This document shows positions 1 to 5,405 of a stretch of DNA of 5,405 nucleotides, piece after piece. Where the stretch lies: positions 1 to 5,405 of the forward strand of contig JALTRC010000110.1 in the NCBI GenBank assembly GCA_026998145.1, given 5' to 3'. The position numbers were made by a program, and so were the translations under genes. Each line of letters opens with the position of its first letter. Position 1 is the stretch's first letter. Below the pieces are notes generated by a model. It was not told the DNA's origin. It did no database searches and saw only the letters and a program-made list of their open reading frames with translations. Origin of the DNA: Gammaproteobacteria bacterium (GTDB lineage Bacteria > Pseudomonadota > Gammaproteobacteria > SZUA-229).

Positions 1-51
1 AAGCGTGGCCAGCAGCAACAATAACGCAGGCCTGAGTGAAAATATTTTCAT
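1..51 (-). CDS. Start of an exported protein (5' part only)
   Basis: Read on the minus strand, an ATG at 51-49 opens a frame that continues to the left edge of the window without a stop, giving MKIFSLRPALLLLLATL. This is a typical start of a Sec signal peptide: a Lys at position 2, an Arg at position 7, then a run of Leu/Ala. The mature protein lies outside the window, so no function can be assigned; whether it is cleaved by signal peptidase I or II cannot be seen. The start is supported by a strong Shine-Dalgarno, AAGGAG at 57-62, five bases upstream, and by a promoter-like pair of hexamers further upstream. It lies on the same strand as the CopD-like gene and 170 bases downstream of it, but probably has its own promoter. 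Confidence 0.72.
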   Translation of the reverse strand, partial: MKIFSLRPALLLLLATL

Positions 52-56
52 CTGTT

Positions 57-62
57 CTCCTT
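57..62 (-). promoter_or_regulatory. Strong Shine-Dalgarno of the exported-protein gene
   Basis: On the minus strand AAGGAG is followed by a five-base spacer (AACAG) and then the ATG at 51. It is a near-perfect anti-16S match with good spacing, and it fixes the start of the partial gene. Confidence 0.75.
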
Positions 63-69
63 AATAAAA

Positions 70-89
70 CTCGACAAACCCTGGTCGAG
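70..89 (-). terminator. Hairpin with T-rich tail in the leader of the exported-protein gene
   Basis: CTCGAC at 70-75 and GTCGAG at 84-89 form a perfect six-base-pair stem with an eight-base loop. On the minus strand the stem is followed at once by TTTTATTAA. The shape is that of a weak intrinsic terminator. It could end transcripts coming from the CopD-like gene. However, it lies downstream of the predicted promoter at 96-124 and just before the Shine-Dalgarno at 57-62, so it may instead be a 5'-leader structure (stabiliser or attenuator) of the exported-protein gene. The sequence alone does not decide between these. Confidence 0.5.
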
Positions 90-95
90 CCTATT

Positions 96-124
96 TATAT
101 AGGAGTTATTATTTATTCAGTCAA
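96..124 (-). promoter_or_regulatory. Predicted sigma70 promoter of the exported-protein gene
   Basis: On the minus strand TTGACT (119-124; five of six matches to TTGACA) is separated by exactly 17 bases from TATATA (96-101; four of six matches to TATAAT). An A/T-tract segment (AAAAATATTTTT, 131-142) lies just upstream of the -35, where an UP element would be. The predicted start of transcription is near 89-90, so the hairpin at 70-89 would sit at the very 5' end of the mRNA, with a leader of about 40 bases. Confidence 0.5.
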
Positions 125-202
125 TTAATTAAAAATATTTTTACCACTTTTGCATTTATGTGGAATAAATACCATAAAACCTGCATCTATTATATTTAAT
201 GA

Positions 203-216
203 CTTAAATTTTTAAG
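203..216. repeat. AT-rich palindrome after the CopD-like gene
   Basis: CTTAAA and TTTAAG form a perfect six-base inverted repeat separated by two T's, starting six bases beyond the stop codon of the CopD-like gene. It has no GC in the stem beyond the end pair and too small a loop for a good terminator. It is recorded as the only structure at the 3' end of that gene. Confidence 0.3.
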
Positions 217-221
217 CTGTT

Positions 222-683
222 TTAAAGCAGAAACCGTCCACCACTGGCCACAACAATCACCAGCAGGCCCAGCAGGCTATTCACCCCCACCAGAAAACGA
301 ATTCTGTTTAAGGCCTCTCCACCTGCCGGCCAGTTCTCTGCACTCACCGCAATTTTAAGTTTGTCGAAAGGCACAAAATACACATACAGAAAAATCACAA
401 TCATTAATGAACCAAGGCCATTCATAATATGGATATATAAAGGCACCAGAGACATGGACTGCCAGATGCTAAAGATCATGGCATAGCCGGTTGCCGGCAA
501 TACAATAATGGCCGCCCACACATAGGGAAAAAAGTTGGAGAAAATCCCCACCCATAATCGAAGACGCTGAGGCGGCTCCAGTTGCGCCGCAACCACCGGG
601 CGTAAAAAACGATGAGCAAACACCATGCCCCCAACCCAGACAACAACCGATAAAACATGCAGCGCAATATACAAACTGTTCAT
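222..683 (-). CDS. CopD-like four-helix inner-membrane protein
   Basis: This 153-residue protein is almost entirely hydrophobic, with four likely membrane helices at about residues 4-23, 51-71, 82-103 and 129-147. The first helix carries the H-x(6)-W-x-G-G pattern (His9, Trp16, Gly18-Gly19), followed by charged residues including His24, Arg25 and Arg29. His85 and an Asn-Arg-x-Arg patch before helix 4 (residues 126-129) are further polar points. This pattern is typical of small proteins in the CopD (putative copper-resistance/export) superfamily, here as a stand-alone domain much shorter than a full CopD. Metal transport is not shown, and no copper genes are visible nearby; haem binding is another possibility for such His-containing bundles. 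It is divergent from mutS. The Shine-Dalgarno is weak (CGGA, about eight bases before the ATG at 683-681). The stop is TAA at 224-222. The family call is moderately sure and the substrate unknown. Confidence 0.8.
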   Translation of the reverse strand: MNSLYIALHVLSVVVWVGGMVFAHRFLRPVVAAQLEPPQRLRLWVGIFSNFFPYVWAAIIVLPATGYAMIFSIWQSMSLVPLYIHIMNGLGSLMIVIFLYVYFVPFDKLKIAVSAENWPAGGEALNRIRFLVGVNSLLGLLVIVVASGGRFLL

Positions 684-873
684 TATAATAATCCGTGATT
701 TTAAAGGCCGTTATTATGCAATGGCCGATGATTTATTTCAGCCTTAAAAAATACCCGCCTATTCATCCACATCAGGCTAACGCGAGCCCCGGATTATTGT
801 TAGAATCTCCCGTATTAAAATCGCATAATAAATACAATTTACTTCAAGATAACACTATAACTTACTGATTTAA
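684..873. other. Divergent intergenic region between the CopD-like gene and mutS
   Basis: This 190-base AT-rich region must hold the promoters of both divergent genes. On the mutS side there are several -10-like hexamers, CATAAT at 824-829, TACAAT at 833-838 and TATAAC at 856-861, but none has a convincing -35 at the right spacing. The nearest -35-like hexamer, TTGTTA at 797-802, is too far from the first of them. An imperfect inverted repeat, GGCC with a 13-base gap, covers about 705-725 and could be an operator, but this is weak. No RNA gene or small ORF with a ribosome binding site was recognised. Confidence 0.4.
713..741 (-). promoter_or_regulatory. Candidate promoter of the CopD-like gene
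   Basis: On the minus strand CTGAAA (736-741; four of six -35 matches) and CATAAT (713-718; five of six -10 matches) are 17 bases apart, placing the transcription start near 705 and giving a leader of roughly 20 bases. The match is modest, and other AT-rich hexamers exist in the region. Confidence 0.3.
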
Positions 874-3459
874 ATGACAGAAGAAGCCACTTCCCCCAGC
901 AAAAACAGCCAGCACACCCCCATGATGCAGCAATTCCTGCGCATTAAGGCCGAGCACCCGGATATTCTGCTGTTTTATCGTATGGGGGATTTCTACGAGC
1001 TGTTTTTTGATGATGCCCGCAAGGCTGCCCGGCTGCTGGATATTACCCTGACCTCAAGGGGTAAATCGGATGGCCAGCCTATTCCCATGGCCGGTATTCC
1101 CTATCATGCCGCCGATAATTATCTGGCCCGTTTAATCAGGCTGGGTGAGTCGGTAGCCATTTGCGAACAGGTGGGTGACCCGGCCACCACCAAGGGACCG
1201 GTTGAACGTGCCGTGGCCCGCATTGTCACCCCCGGCACTGTGACCGATGAGTGCCTGCTGGAAGATCGTAAAGACAATCTATTAATGGCCGTGCATTCCG
1301 CCAAAGACACAATTGGCATTGCGGTGCTGGATGTCAGCTCCGGCCGCTTTACGGTGCAGGAAGTGACCAGCTTCGAGCAGTTACAAACCGAGCTGGAACG
1401 CCTGAAACCTGCCGAGCTTCTGGTATCCGAAGAAGATCATCTCTACAACCTGCTGGAAAACACCCGCGGCCTGCGCCGCCAGCCCCCCTGGAATTTTGAA
1501 CAGGATACCGCCCAGCGACTGCTTAATGAACAGTTCGGCACCCAGGATTTAGGCGGCTTTGGCTGCGATCAGCTGCATCTGGCGATTATGGCCGCCGGCT
1601 GTTTAATGCAATATGTGAAAGACACCCAGCGCAGCGCCCTGCCCCATATTCAATCTCTGCAACTGGAGCGCAATGAGGACGCGGTACTGCTGGATGCAGC
1701 CAGCCGCAAAAATCTGGAACTGGAAACCAATTTATCCGGCGGCCATGAAAACACCCTGGCCTCCATTATCGATACCACCACCACAGCCATGGGCAGCCGC
1801 TGCCTGCGGCGCTGGATCAACCGCCCTCTGCGGGATCACGAGGCATTAAGCAAACGCCACCAGTCTATCGATGCCCTGCTGCAAAACCGTGATTATCTAA
1901 GCATCCAGGACACCCTCAAGCAGATCGGCGATATTGAGCGCATTCTCAGCCGGGTGGCGCTGAAATCCGCTCGGCCACGGGATCTGTCCACCCTGGGGCA
2001 ATCCCTGGCGGCACTGCCTGACATACAGGCTTATCTAAAAGGCTTGTCCGCCCCATTGCTGAGCGAACTGGCCGAACAAATCAGCGAACATCCCCAGACC
2101 GAAGCCCTGCTACGGGCGGCCATTATCGAAAACCCACCGGTGCTGATTCGTGACGGCGGCGTGATAGCCGAGGGCTACAATGCCGAGCTGGATGAGCTGC
2201 GTAATCTCAGCCGTCATGCGGATCAGTTTTTACTGGATCTGGAGGAGCGGGAAAAGCAGCGCAGCGGCATCAATACCCTGAAAGTTCGCTATAACCGGGT
2301 GCATGGCTACTATATTGAAATCAGCAAGCTGCAATCCAATGATGTGCCCGCCGATTATATCCGCCGCCAGACCTTAAAATCCGCCGAGCGATTTATCACC
2401 CCGGAGCTGAAAGCATTTGAAGACAAGGTGCTCAGCGCCAGAGAACGGGCACTGGCGCGGGAAAAAGCCCTGTATGAAGACCTGCTGGAACAACTGCTCA
2501 AACAATTAGCCCCATTACAGCAATGCGCCACAGCGCTATCCGAGCTGGATGCTTTATGCTGTCTGACCGAGCGCGCCGACACCCTCAACTATGCCATGCC
2601 GGAATTTCAGAACAAGGTGGGCATTCATATTGTGGAAGGACGCCACCCGGTGGTGGAACAGGTCAGCAGCGAGCCTTTTGTAGCCAATGACACCAAATTC
2701 AACGAGCAGCAGCGGATGCTGGTGATTACCGGCCCCAATATGGGCGGTAAATCCACCTATATGCGGCAAACGGCGCTGATTGTGCTGATGGCCCATATTG
2801 GCTCCTATGTGCCCGCCAAAAGCGCTGTTATCGGCCCCATTGATCGCATCTTTACCCGTATAGGCGCATCCGATGATTTGGCCTCCGGTCGCTCAACCTT
2901 TATGGTGGAGATGACCGAAGCGGCCAATATCCTCAATAATGCCACCGACAAAAGTCTGGTGCTGATGGATGAAATCGGCCGCGGCACCAGCACCTTCGAC
3001 GGCCTGTCCCTGGCCTGGGCCTGCGCCGAACATCTGGCCATTAACAGCCGCGCCTTTACCCTGTTTGCCACCCACTACTTTGAACTGACCTCACTGGCTG
3101 ATGAAATCAATAGCGTCAAAAATGTACATTTAGATGCGGTAGAACACGGCGACAATATTGTTTTTATGCACGCGGTTAAATCCGGCGCAGCCAATCAAAG
3201 TTATGGATTGCAGGTGGCGCGCCTTGCCGGCGTTCCCAAAAGCATTATTGAAAATGCCCGTAAAAAACTGCGCAAGCTGGAGCAGCAATCGGTCACCGCC
3301 CAGGAAAAATATGTGGAAGAATCCACCGGCCAGCTGGAACTGTTTAACAATAACCCCCACCCGATTATTGAACAGTTGCAGGAACTGGATGTAGATAGTC
3401 TCAGCCCGCGGGAAGCCCATGCGCTTTTATATGAACTGAGCCGGAAATCCCATACATAA
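874..3459 (+). CDS. mutS: DNA mismatch repair protein MutS
   Basis: MutS recognises base mismatches and small loops, then uses ATP to become a sliding clamp that recruits MutL. All expected parts of this 861-residue protein are visible. The mismatch-reading Phe-x-Glu is at Phe40-Tyr41-Glu42 in the N-terminal domain. Connector, core/lever and clamp domains follow to about residue 570. The ATPase has Walker A GPNMGGKST at 620-628, Walker B Asp699-Glu700, and the ATHYFELT block with His734. A beta-clamp-binding motif QLELF is at 820-824. A C-terminal tetramerisation segment carries Asp841 and Arg846, equivalent to E. coli Asp835 and Arg840. Length is close to the usual 850-860. The frame has a TAA directly before the ATG at 874, so no earlier start exists, and the distance to HTPMMQQ agrees with E. 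coli MutS. There is no clear Shine-Dalgarno, which suggests low or unusual initiation. The gene appears intact and is monocistronic here. Confidence 0.98.
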   Translation: MTEEATSPSKNSQHTPMMQQFLRIKAEHPDILLFYRMGDFYELFFDDARKAARLLDITLTSRGKSDGQPIPMAGIPYHAADNYLARLIRLGESVAICEQVGDPATTKGPVERAVARIVTPGTVTDECLLEDRKDNLLMAVHSAKDTIGIAVLDVSSGRFTVQEVTSFEQLQTELERLKPAELLVSEEDHLYNLLENTRGLRRQPPWNFEQDTAQRLLNEQFGTQDLGGFGCDQLHLAIMAAGCLMQYVKDTQRSALPHIQSLQLERNEDAVLLDAASRKNLELETNLSGGHENTLASIIDTTTTAMGSRCLRRWINRPLRDHEALSKRHQSIDALLQNRDYLSIQDTLKQIGDIERILSRVALKSARPRDLSTLGQSLAALPDIQAYLKGLSAPLLSELAEQISEHPQTEALLRAAIIENPPVLIRDGGVIAEGYNAELDELRNLSRHADQFLLDLEEREKQRSGINTLKVRYNRVHGYYIEISKLQSNDVPADYIRRQTLKSAERFITPELKAFEDKVLSARERALAREKALYEDLLEQLLKQLAPLQQCATALSELDALCCLTERADTLNYAMPEFQNKVGIHIVEGRHPVVEQVSSEPFVANDTKFNEQQRMLVITGPNMGGKSTYMRQTALIVLMAHIGSYVPAKSAVIGPIDRIFTRIGASDDLASGRSTFMVEMTEAANILNNATDKSLVLMDEIGRGTSTFDGLSLAWACAEHLAINSRAFTLFATHYFELTSLADEINSVKNVHLDAVEHGDNIVFMHAVKSGAANQSYGLQVARLAGVPKSIIENARKKLRKLEQQSVTAQEKYVEESTGQLELFNNNPHPIIEQLQELDVDSLSPREAHALLYELSRKSHT

Positions 3460-3471
3460 GTAAAGCTGGTG

Positions 3472-3503
3472 GGTCGATTACGGCGCAAAGCGCCTAAGCG
3501 ACC
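3472..3503. repeat. REP-like imperfect palindrome just after mutS
   Basis: Thirteen bases after the mutS stop, a long GC-rich hairpin can be folded. GGTCG (3472-3476) pairs with CGACC (3499-3503), TTA (3478-3480) with TAA (3495-3497), and GGCGC (3482-3486) with GCGCC (3490-3494), closing on an AAA loop. The stem contains one A/G mismatch and one bulged C. No T-run follows, so it is not a classical intrinsic terminator. Position and form match REP-type intergenic palindromes, which can protect the 3' end of an mRNA. It may be the 3' boundary of the mutS transcript. Confidence 0.6.
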
Positions 3504-3519
3504 TATTCGGCTTCGCGAC

Positions 3520-3574
3520 CTCTGCATCCTGCCTTCAATTCTTTTAACGTAATGTTAAACACAGAGGCGCAGAG
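3520..3574. repeat. Nested inverted repeats with CAGAG direct repeat
   Basis: CTCTGC (3520-3525) and GCAGAG (3569-3574) enclose a smaller perfect hairpin, TTTAAC (3543-3548) with GTTAAA (3554-3559) and a five-base loop. CAGAG occurs twice (3562-3566 and 3570-3574), eight bases apart, so the left arm can pair with either copy (CCTCTG 3519-3524 with CAGAGG 3562-3567, or CTCTGC with GCAGAG). The CAGAGGCGCAGAG stretch resembles, from memory, short intergenic repeats scattered through many proteobacterial genomes. Whether it is repeated elsewhere in this genome cannot be seen here. Confidence 0.5.
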
Positions 3575-3580
3575 ATAAAT

Positions 3581-3596
3581 GAATGATTTGTCATTC
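3581..3596. repeat. Short perfect hairpin GAATGA/TCATTC
   Basis: GAATGA (3581-3586) and TCATTC (3591-3596) form a perfect six-base-pair stem with a four-base loop. It is AT-rich, and no T-tract follows on either strand. It is the third structured element in the 130 bases after mutS. Confidence 0.45.
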
Positions 3597-3790
3597 TAAA
3601 TTCCAGCACACCTTGAGCATAAATTGAACTCACGATTTATAACACAGGTCAGTTCACATCAACACAGCGTCTATATTGCCAGAGACTTTTTTACATGATA
3701 GTTTGCCATTCTCAATCGGACATTCAGGCATAATCTAAAAATACCTGTTGTTCGAAAAAATGATAACAATTTTATACAAGGACGCTACCC
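3597..3790. other. Upstream region of the lipoprotein gene
   Basis: This is the right half of the 331-base gap between mutS and the lipoprotein gene. It is AT-rich and contains no gene that I can support. Promoter-like pieces are present but imperfect: TTGCCA (3703-3708, five of six -35 matches) and CATAAT (3729-3734, five of six -10 matches) are 20 bases apart, too wide for a standard promoter. A loose inverted repeat, TGAACT (3625-3630) and AGTTCA (3651-3656), has a 20-base gap and may be chance. The lipoprotein promoter most likely lies here, but I cannot place it. Confidence 0.35.
3778..3782 (+). promoter_or_regulatory. Shine-Dalgarno of the lipoprotein gene
   Basis: AAGGA is followed by an eight-base spacer and the ATG at 3791. 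It supports this start, as does the complete lipoprotein signal peptide that begins there. Confidence 0.65.
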
Positions 3791-5293
3791 ATGCTACGGA
3801 TTAAGTACGGTTTTACTCTACTCATCACTACACTTTTTATAACAGCATGCGGCACAGATAATGGCGAGACAACAGATGCAGGAGCAGACAACACCGCCCC
3901 TCAAAATTACACGGTTGATGCCGGTGCAGACCAAATCACAATGCAGGGCTCTCTGGTTACATTAGCCGGCAATACTGATCTAGATGAAAGCCAGGTAGCT
4001 GCATACGCATGGAGACAGTTATCGGGCATCTCCATTACCCTCAATAACGCAAACACAGCAACAGCCAGCTTTATTGCGCCCGCCGTAGATACTACGCAAG
4101 TTCCTGTTTTTCAGTTTTCTGTAACTGATAATAATGGAACACAAATTGTTGACTCAGTTAATATCACTATCTCTGCCGGAACAACCGATAACCCATCAGC
4201 CCCCATAGCCAATGCCGGCGAAGATCTCAATGTACCTGGAAGACAGTATGTGACACACATCGGTTACGGCACAGATGCAGACGGCACAATCAGTGCTTAT
4301 TCATGGACTCAGGTGGCAGGCAAAGAGGTCATAATTGAAAACCCTGACTCAGACACTTTAAGTTTTGAAGCACCGCTTGTTGTCGGCAATGAATTATTAC
4401 GCTTTGAGCTTACCGTTACCGATAACCAAGGCAATAGCGCAACTGATTTAATGGACGTAACCGTTACCGATAAAGGCAGCGCGCAGGTGGTTGCTGCCAT
4501 TGGCATGCCTGCTGTTGGCTATCCTGATGACTATATTTACTATAGCGTGGCACGACCTGCTATTGGTCGCAATGGCCATGTGGCGTTTTTTGGTGTTGCC
4601 GACACATCTATTCGCTCTACAGTGAATGCATCAAATGCACTTTGGGCAGGTATGGCTGACAATTTACAATTAATCGCACGGGAAGGCGATAACATTATTG
4701 GCCTACCAGGCAATATACAATTTAACAGCGTCGGTGCCGCTACCACCCCTGTAGTAACCGAGTCTGGCCATGTAGGTTTTTTTGCCAGGTTACAAGGTGC
4801 AGTTAACAATGCAACTAATGTCGCCATTATGGCAAAGGTCGGTCAAAACATTAGCAGCGTAATTCGTGCTGGCACATCCGCGCCGGGTTTGCCTGCCACT
4901 TCGGTTGTTAGCGGTTTAACGGGATTTTCATTTACTGATGCCGGCATGCTCATATCGGGCATGGTTGATATATCCAACCCTGCCCTGTGGTATTGGGATT
5001 TTAATACACTCACATTAATCGCCATGGCAGATCTGGCTAATAAATATACCGTCCCAGAAGAAACCCTTAGCTTTGATAACAGTTGCTCTTATGCTTCTGT
5101 TACTGCAAACCCCAGTGTTGGGTTTAACCTGAACGGCGGTGGCATCAACAACCAGGGCGAGATTGTTTTTTTCGCCCTGTTCACCGATGCTGATTGCTCA
5201 TCTGCTGCGGCCATTTTAGGCTGGAAAGACGGTAACTTGCGCAAGATCATAGAGTTAAATGATCCAGTTGAAAACATGAGTGAAGTGGTCTAA
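3791..5293 (+). CDS. Lipoprotein with two PKD-like domains and NxxGxxAF-type repeats
   Basis: This 500-residue protein starts with a lipoprotein signal peptide: Arg3 and Lys5, a hydrophobic core, and the lipobox ITAC with Cys20. Residue +2 is Gly, not Asp, so outer-membrane sorting is expected. A short acidic linker follows. Two PKD/Ig-like beta domains lie at about 41-128 and 138-227, each with an AGxD start, a YxW near the middle (72-74, 170-172) and a closing VTDNxG (111-116, 209-214). The rest (about 250-500) holds at least four degenerate repeats with a G-x-x-[AGV]-F core (262-266, 326-330, 456-460; a weaker one near 385) followed by a segment ending like AREGD. This resembles the NxxGxxAF tandem-repeat family of exported proteins. 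Cys432 and Cys469 could form a disulfide. Catalytic residues are not apparent; a surface binding or structural role is inferred. GC content looks lower than in mutS. The end falls just after a repeat and a few bases before an insertion sequence, so the C-terminus may be truncated. Confidence 0.85.
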   Translation: MLRIKYGFTLLITTLFITACGTDNGETTDAGADNTAPQNYTVDAGADQITMQGSLVTLAGNTDLDESQVAAYAWRQLSGISITLNNANTATASFIAPAVDTTQVPVFQFSVTDNNGTQIVDSVNITISAGTTDNPSAPIANAGEDLNVPGRQYVTHIGYGTDADGTISAYSWTQVAGKEVIIENPDSDTLSFEAPLVVGNELLRFELTVTDNQGNSATDLMDVTVTDKGSAQVVAAIGMPAVGYPDDYIYYSVARPAIGRNGHVAFFGVADTSIRSTVNASNALWAGMADNLQLIAREGDNIIGLPGNIQFNSVGAATTPVVTESGHVGFFARLQGAVNNATNVAIMAKVGQNISSVIRAGTSAPGLPATSVVSGLTGFSFTDAGMLISGMVDISNPALWYWDFNTLTLIAMADLANKYTVPEETLSFDNSCSYASVTANPSVGFNLNGGGINNQGEIVFFALFTDADCSSAAAILGWKDGNLRKIIELNDPVENMSEVV

Positions 5294-5322
5294 TTGTTTT
5301 GTACACCCCAGTTAAGCATAAT
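5294..5322 (+). promoter_or_regulatory. Candidate promoter of the insertion sequence
   Basis: TTGTTT (5294-5299, three of six -35 matches) and CATAAT (5317-5322, five of six -10 matches) are exactly 17 bases apart. The -35 straddles or touches the element boundary and the -10 lies in the loop of the hairpin at 5309-5334. Transcription would start near 5328-5330, leaving a leader of about 16 bases. The -35 is weak. Confidence 0.4.
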
Positions 5323-5334
5323 TTGACTTAACTG
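5309..5334 (+). repeat. Perfect hairpin in the IS leader
   Basis: CAGTTAAG (5309-5316) and CTTAACTG (5327-5334) form a perfect eight-base-pair stem with a ten-base loop. The last G of the right arm is the first base of the Shine-Dalgarno GAGGTG (5334-5339) of the transposase gene. In a transcript coming from upstream the stem could hinder ribosome binding; in a transcript from the candidate IS promoter the left arm would be missing. Confidence 0.65.
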
Positions 5335-5344
5335 AGGTGAAAAA

Positions 5345-5405
5345 ATGACAGAGAAAAGAAGACAATATACAAAAGAGTTCAAACTGGATGCCGTCAGCCT
5401 GGTTC
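5345..5405 (+). CDS. IS3-type transposase OrfA, N-terminal part
   Basis: The frame opens with ATG at 5345 and reads MTEKRRQYTKEFKLDAVSLV before the window ends. The basic start followed by Y-T-x-E-F-K-x-x-A-V is the usual beginning of the helix-turn-helix OrfA protein of IS3-family elements (HTH_Tnp_1 type), which binds the ends of the element; catalysis is normally supplied by OrfB through a frameshift, not visible here. A good Shine-Dalgarno, GAGGTG at 5334-5339, lies five bases before the ATG. Only 20 residues are present, so the subgroup cannot be named and integrity is unknown. Confidence 0.82.
   Translation, partial: MTEKRRQYTKEFKLDAVSLV

Larger units (their letters stand above)
5294..5405 (+). 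mobile_element. Left end of an IS3-family-like insertion sequence (partial)
   Basis: A transposase OrfA-like frame begins at 5345, and the sequence before it has the form of an IS3-type left end: a TG start and a short C-run (TGTACACCCC, from 5300). An alternative terminal TG lies at 5295. The exact end cannot be fixed without the right end and the target duplication, both outside the window. The element begins within seven bases of the lipoprotein stop codon, in the same orientation as that gene, and continues past the right edge. Confidence 0.65.

Noticed and set aside
2355..3527. Several antisense open frames of 60-108 codons, and a plus-strand frame at 3158-3394, overlapping mutS
   Set aside because: They lie inside or across the end of the clearly coding mutS frame, lack ribosome binding sites and show no recognisable protein features; they are by-products of its codon use.
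3543..3560. Integron attC-like core, GTTAAAC at 3554-3560, facing TTTTAAC
   Set aside because: The two core-like heptamers are only about five bases apart, the left one does not fit RYYYAAC, and no L-boxes or cassette genes are present. It is better described as a small hairpin.
3625..3656. Inverted repeat TGAACT ... AGTTCA as an operator
   Set aside because: Only six bases per arm with a 20-base gap in AT-rich DNA; such pairs are common by chance and no regulator is nearby.
3695..3733. Mini-ORF of 12 codons starting ATG ATA GTT in the mutS-lipoprotein gap
   Set aside because: There is no Shine-Dalgarno, it is very short, and it has no attenuator-like content such as a codon run.
3757..3775. 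Fur-box-like AT-rich stretch (around TGATAACAAT) before the lipoprotein gene
   Set aside because: The match to the 19-base palindromic consensus is poor, especially in the right half, and the gene has no visible link to iron.
4309..5277. Antisense open frames of 60-95 codons opposite the lipoprotein gene
   Set aside because: The sense frame has a signal peptide, domains and repeats; the antisense frames have low-complexity composition and no start signals.
1..5405. CRISPR arrays, tRNA or rRNA genes, known riboswitches
   Set aside because: No regularly spaced repeats and no recognisable RNA gene sequences were seen on either strand.

Overview
The window looks like chromosomal DNA from a gammaproteobacterium. 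The basis is a full-length MutS of the gammaproteobacterial type, with the conserved N-terminal HTPMMQQ block and the C-terminal beta-clamp and tetramerisation motifs. A lipoprotein signal and an IS3-type transposase start also fit a Gram-negative host. Species cannot be read from the sequence. From memory the MutS style suits a marine Cellvibrionales/Pseudomonadales-like organism, but that is a guess.

Layout, left to right. (1) Positions 1-51, minus strand: the first 17 codons of an exported protein that runs off the left edge. Its upstream region (52-124) holds a good sigma70-like promoter, a GC-containing hairpin with a T-rich tail, and a strong Shine-Dalgarno. (2) 222-683, minus: a small four-helix membrane protein of the CopD-like type. 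(3) 684-873: a divergent AT-rich intergenic region that should carry the promoters of the membrane protein gene and mutS. (4) 874-3459, plus: mutS, complete and apparently intact. (5) 3460-3790: a 331-base gap with no convincing gene. Its left half is packed with palindromes and a short CAGAG repeat (REP-like intergenic repeat DNA); its right half leads into the next gene. (6) 3791-5293, plus: a 500-residue lipoprotein with two PKD-like Ig-fold domains followed by beta-type repeats of the NxxGxxAF kind. (7) 5294-5405, plus: the left end of an IS3-family-like insertion sequence with the first 20 codons of its OrfA, running off the right edge.

The genes do not form one pathway. MutS is a housekeeping mismatch-repair gene. 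The membrane protein and the secreted protein to its left are probably unrelated to it. The region right of mutS looks like variable DNA: repeats, a surface lipoprotein of lower GC content by eye, and a mobile element only a few bases after the lipoprotein stop codon.

The two most interesting small-scale observations are the hairpin in the IS leader, placed so that it would form only in read-through transcripts, and the promoter-hairpin-RBS arrangement at the left edge. I did not find a clear new multi-gene system.
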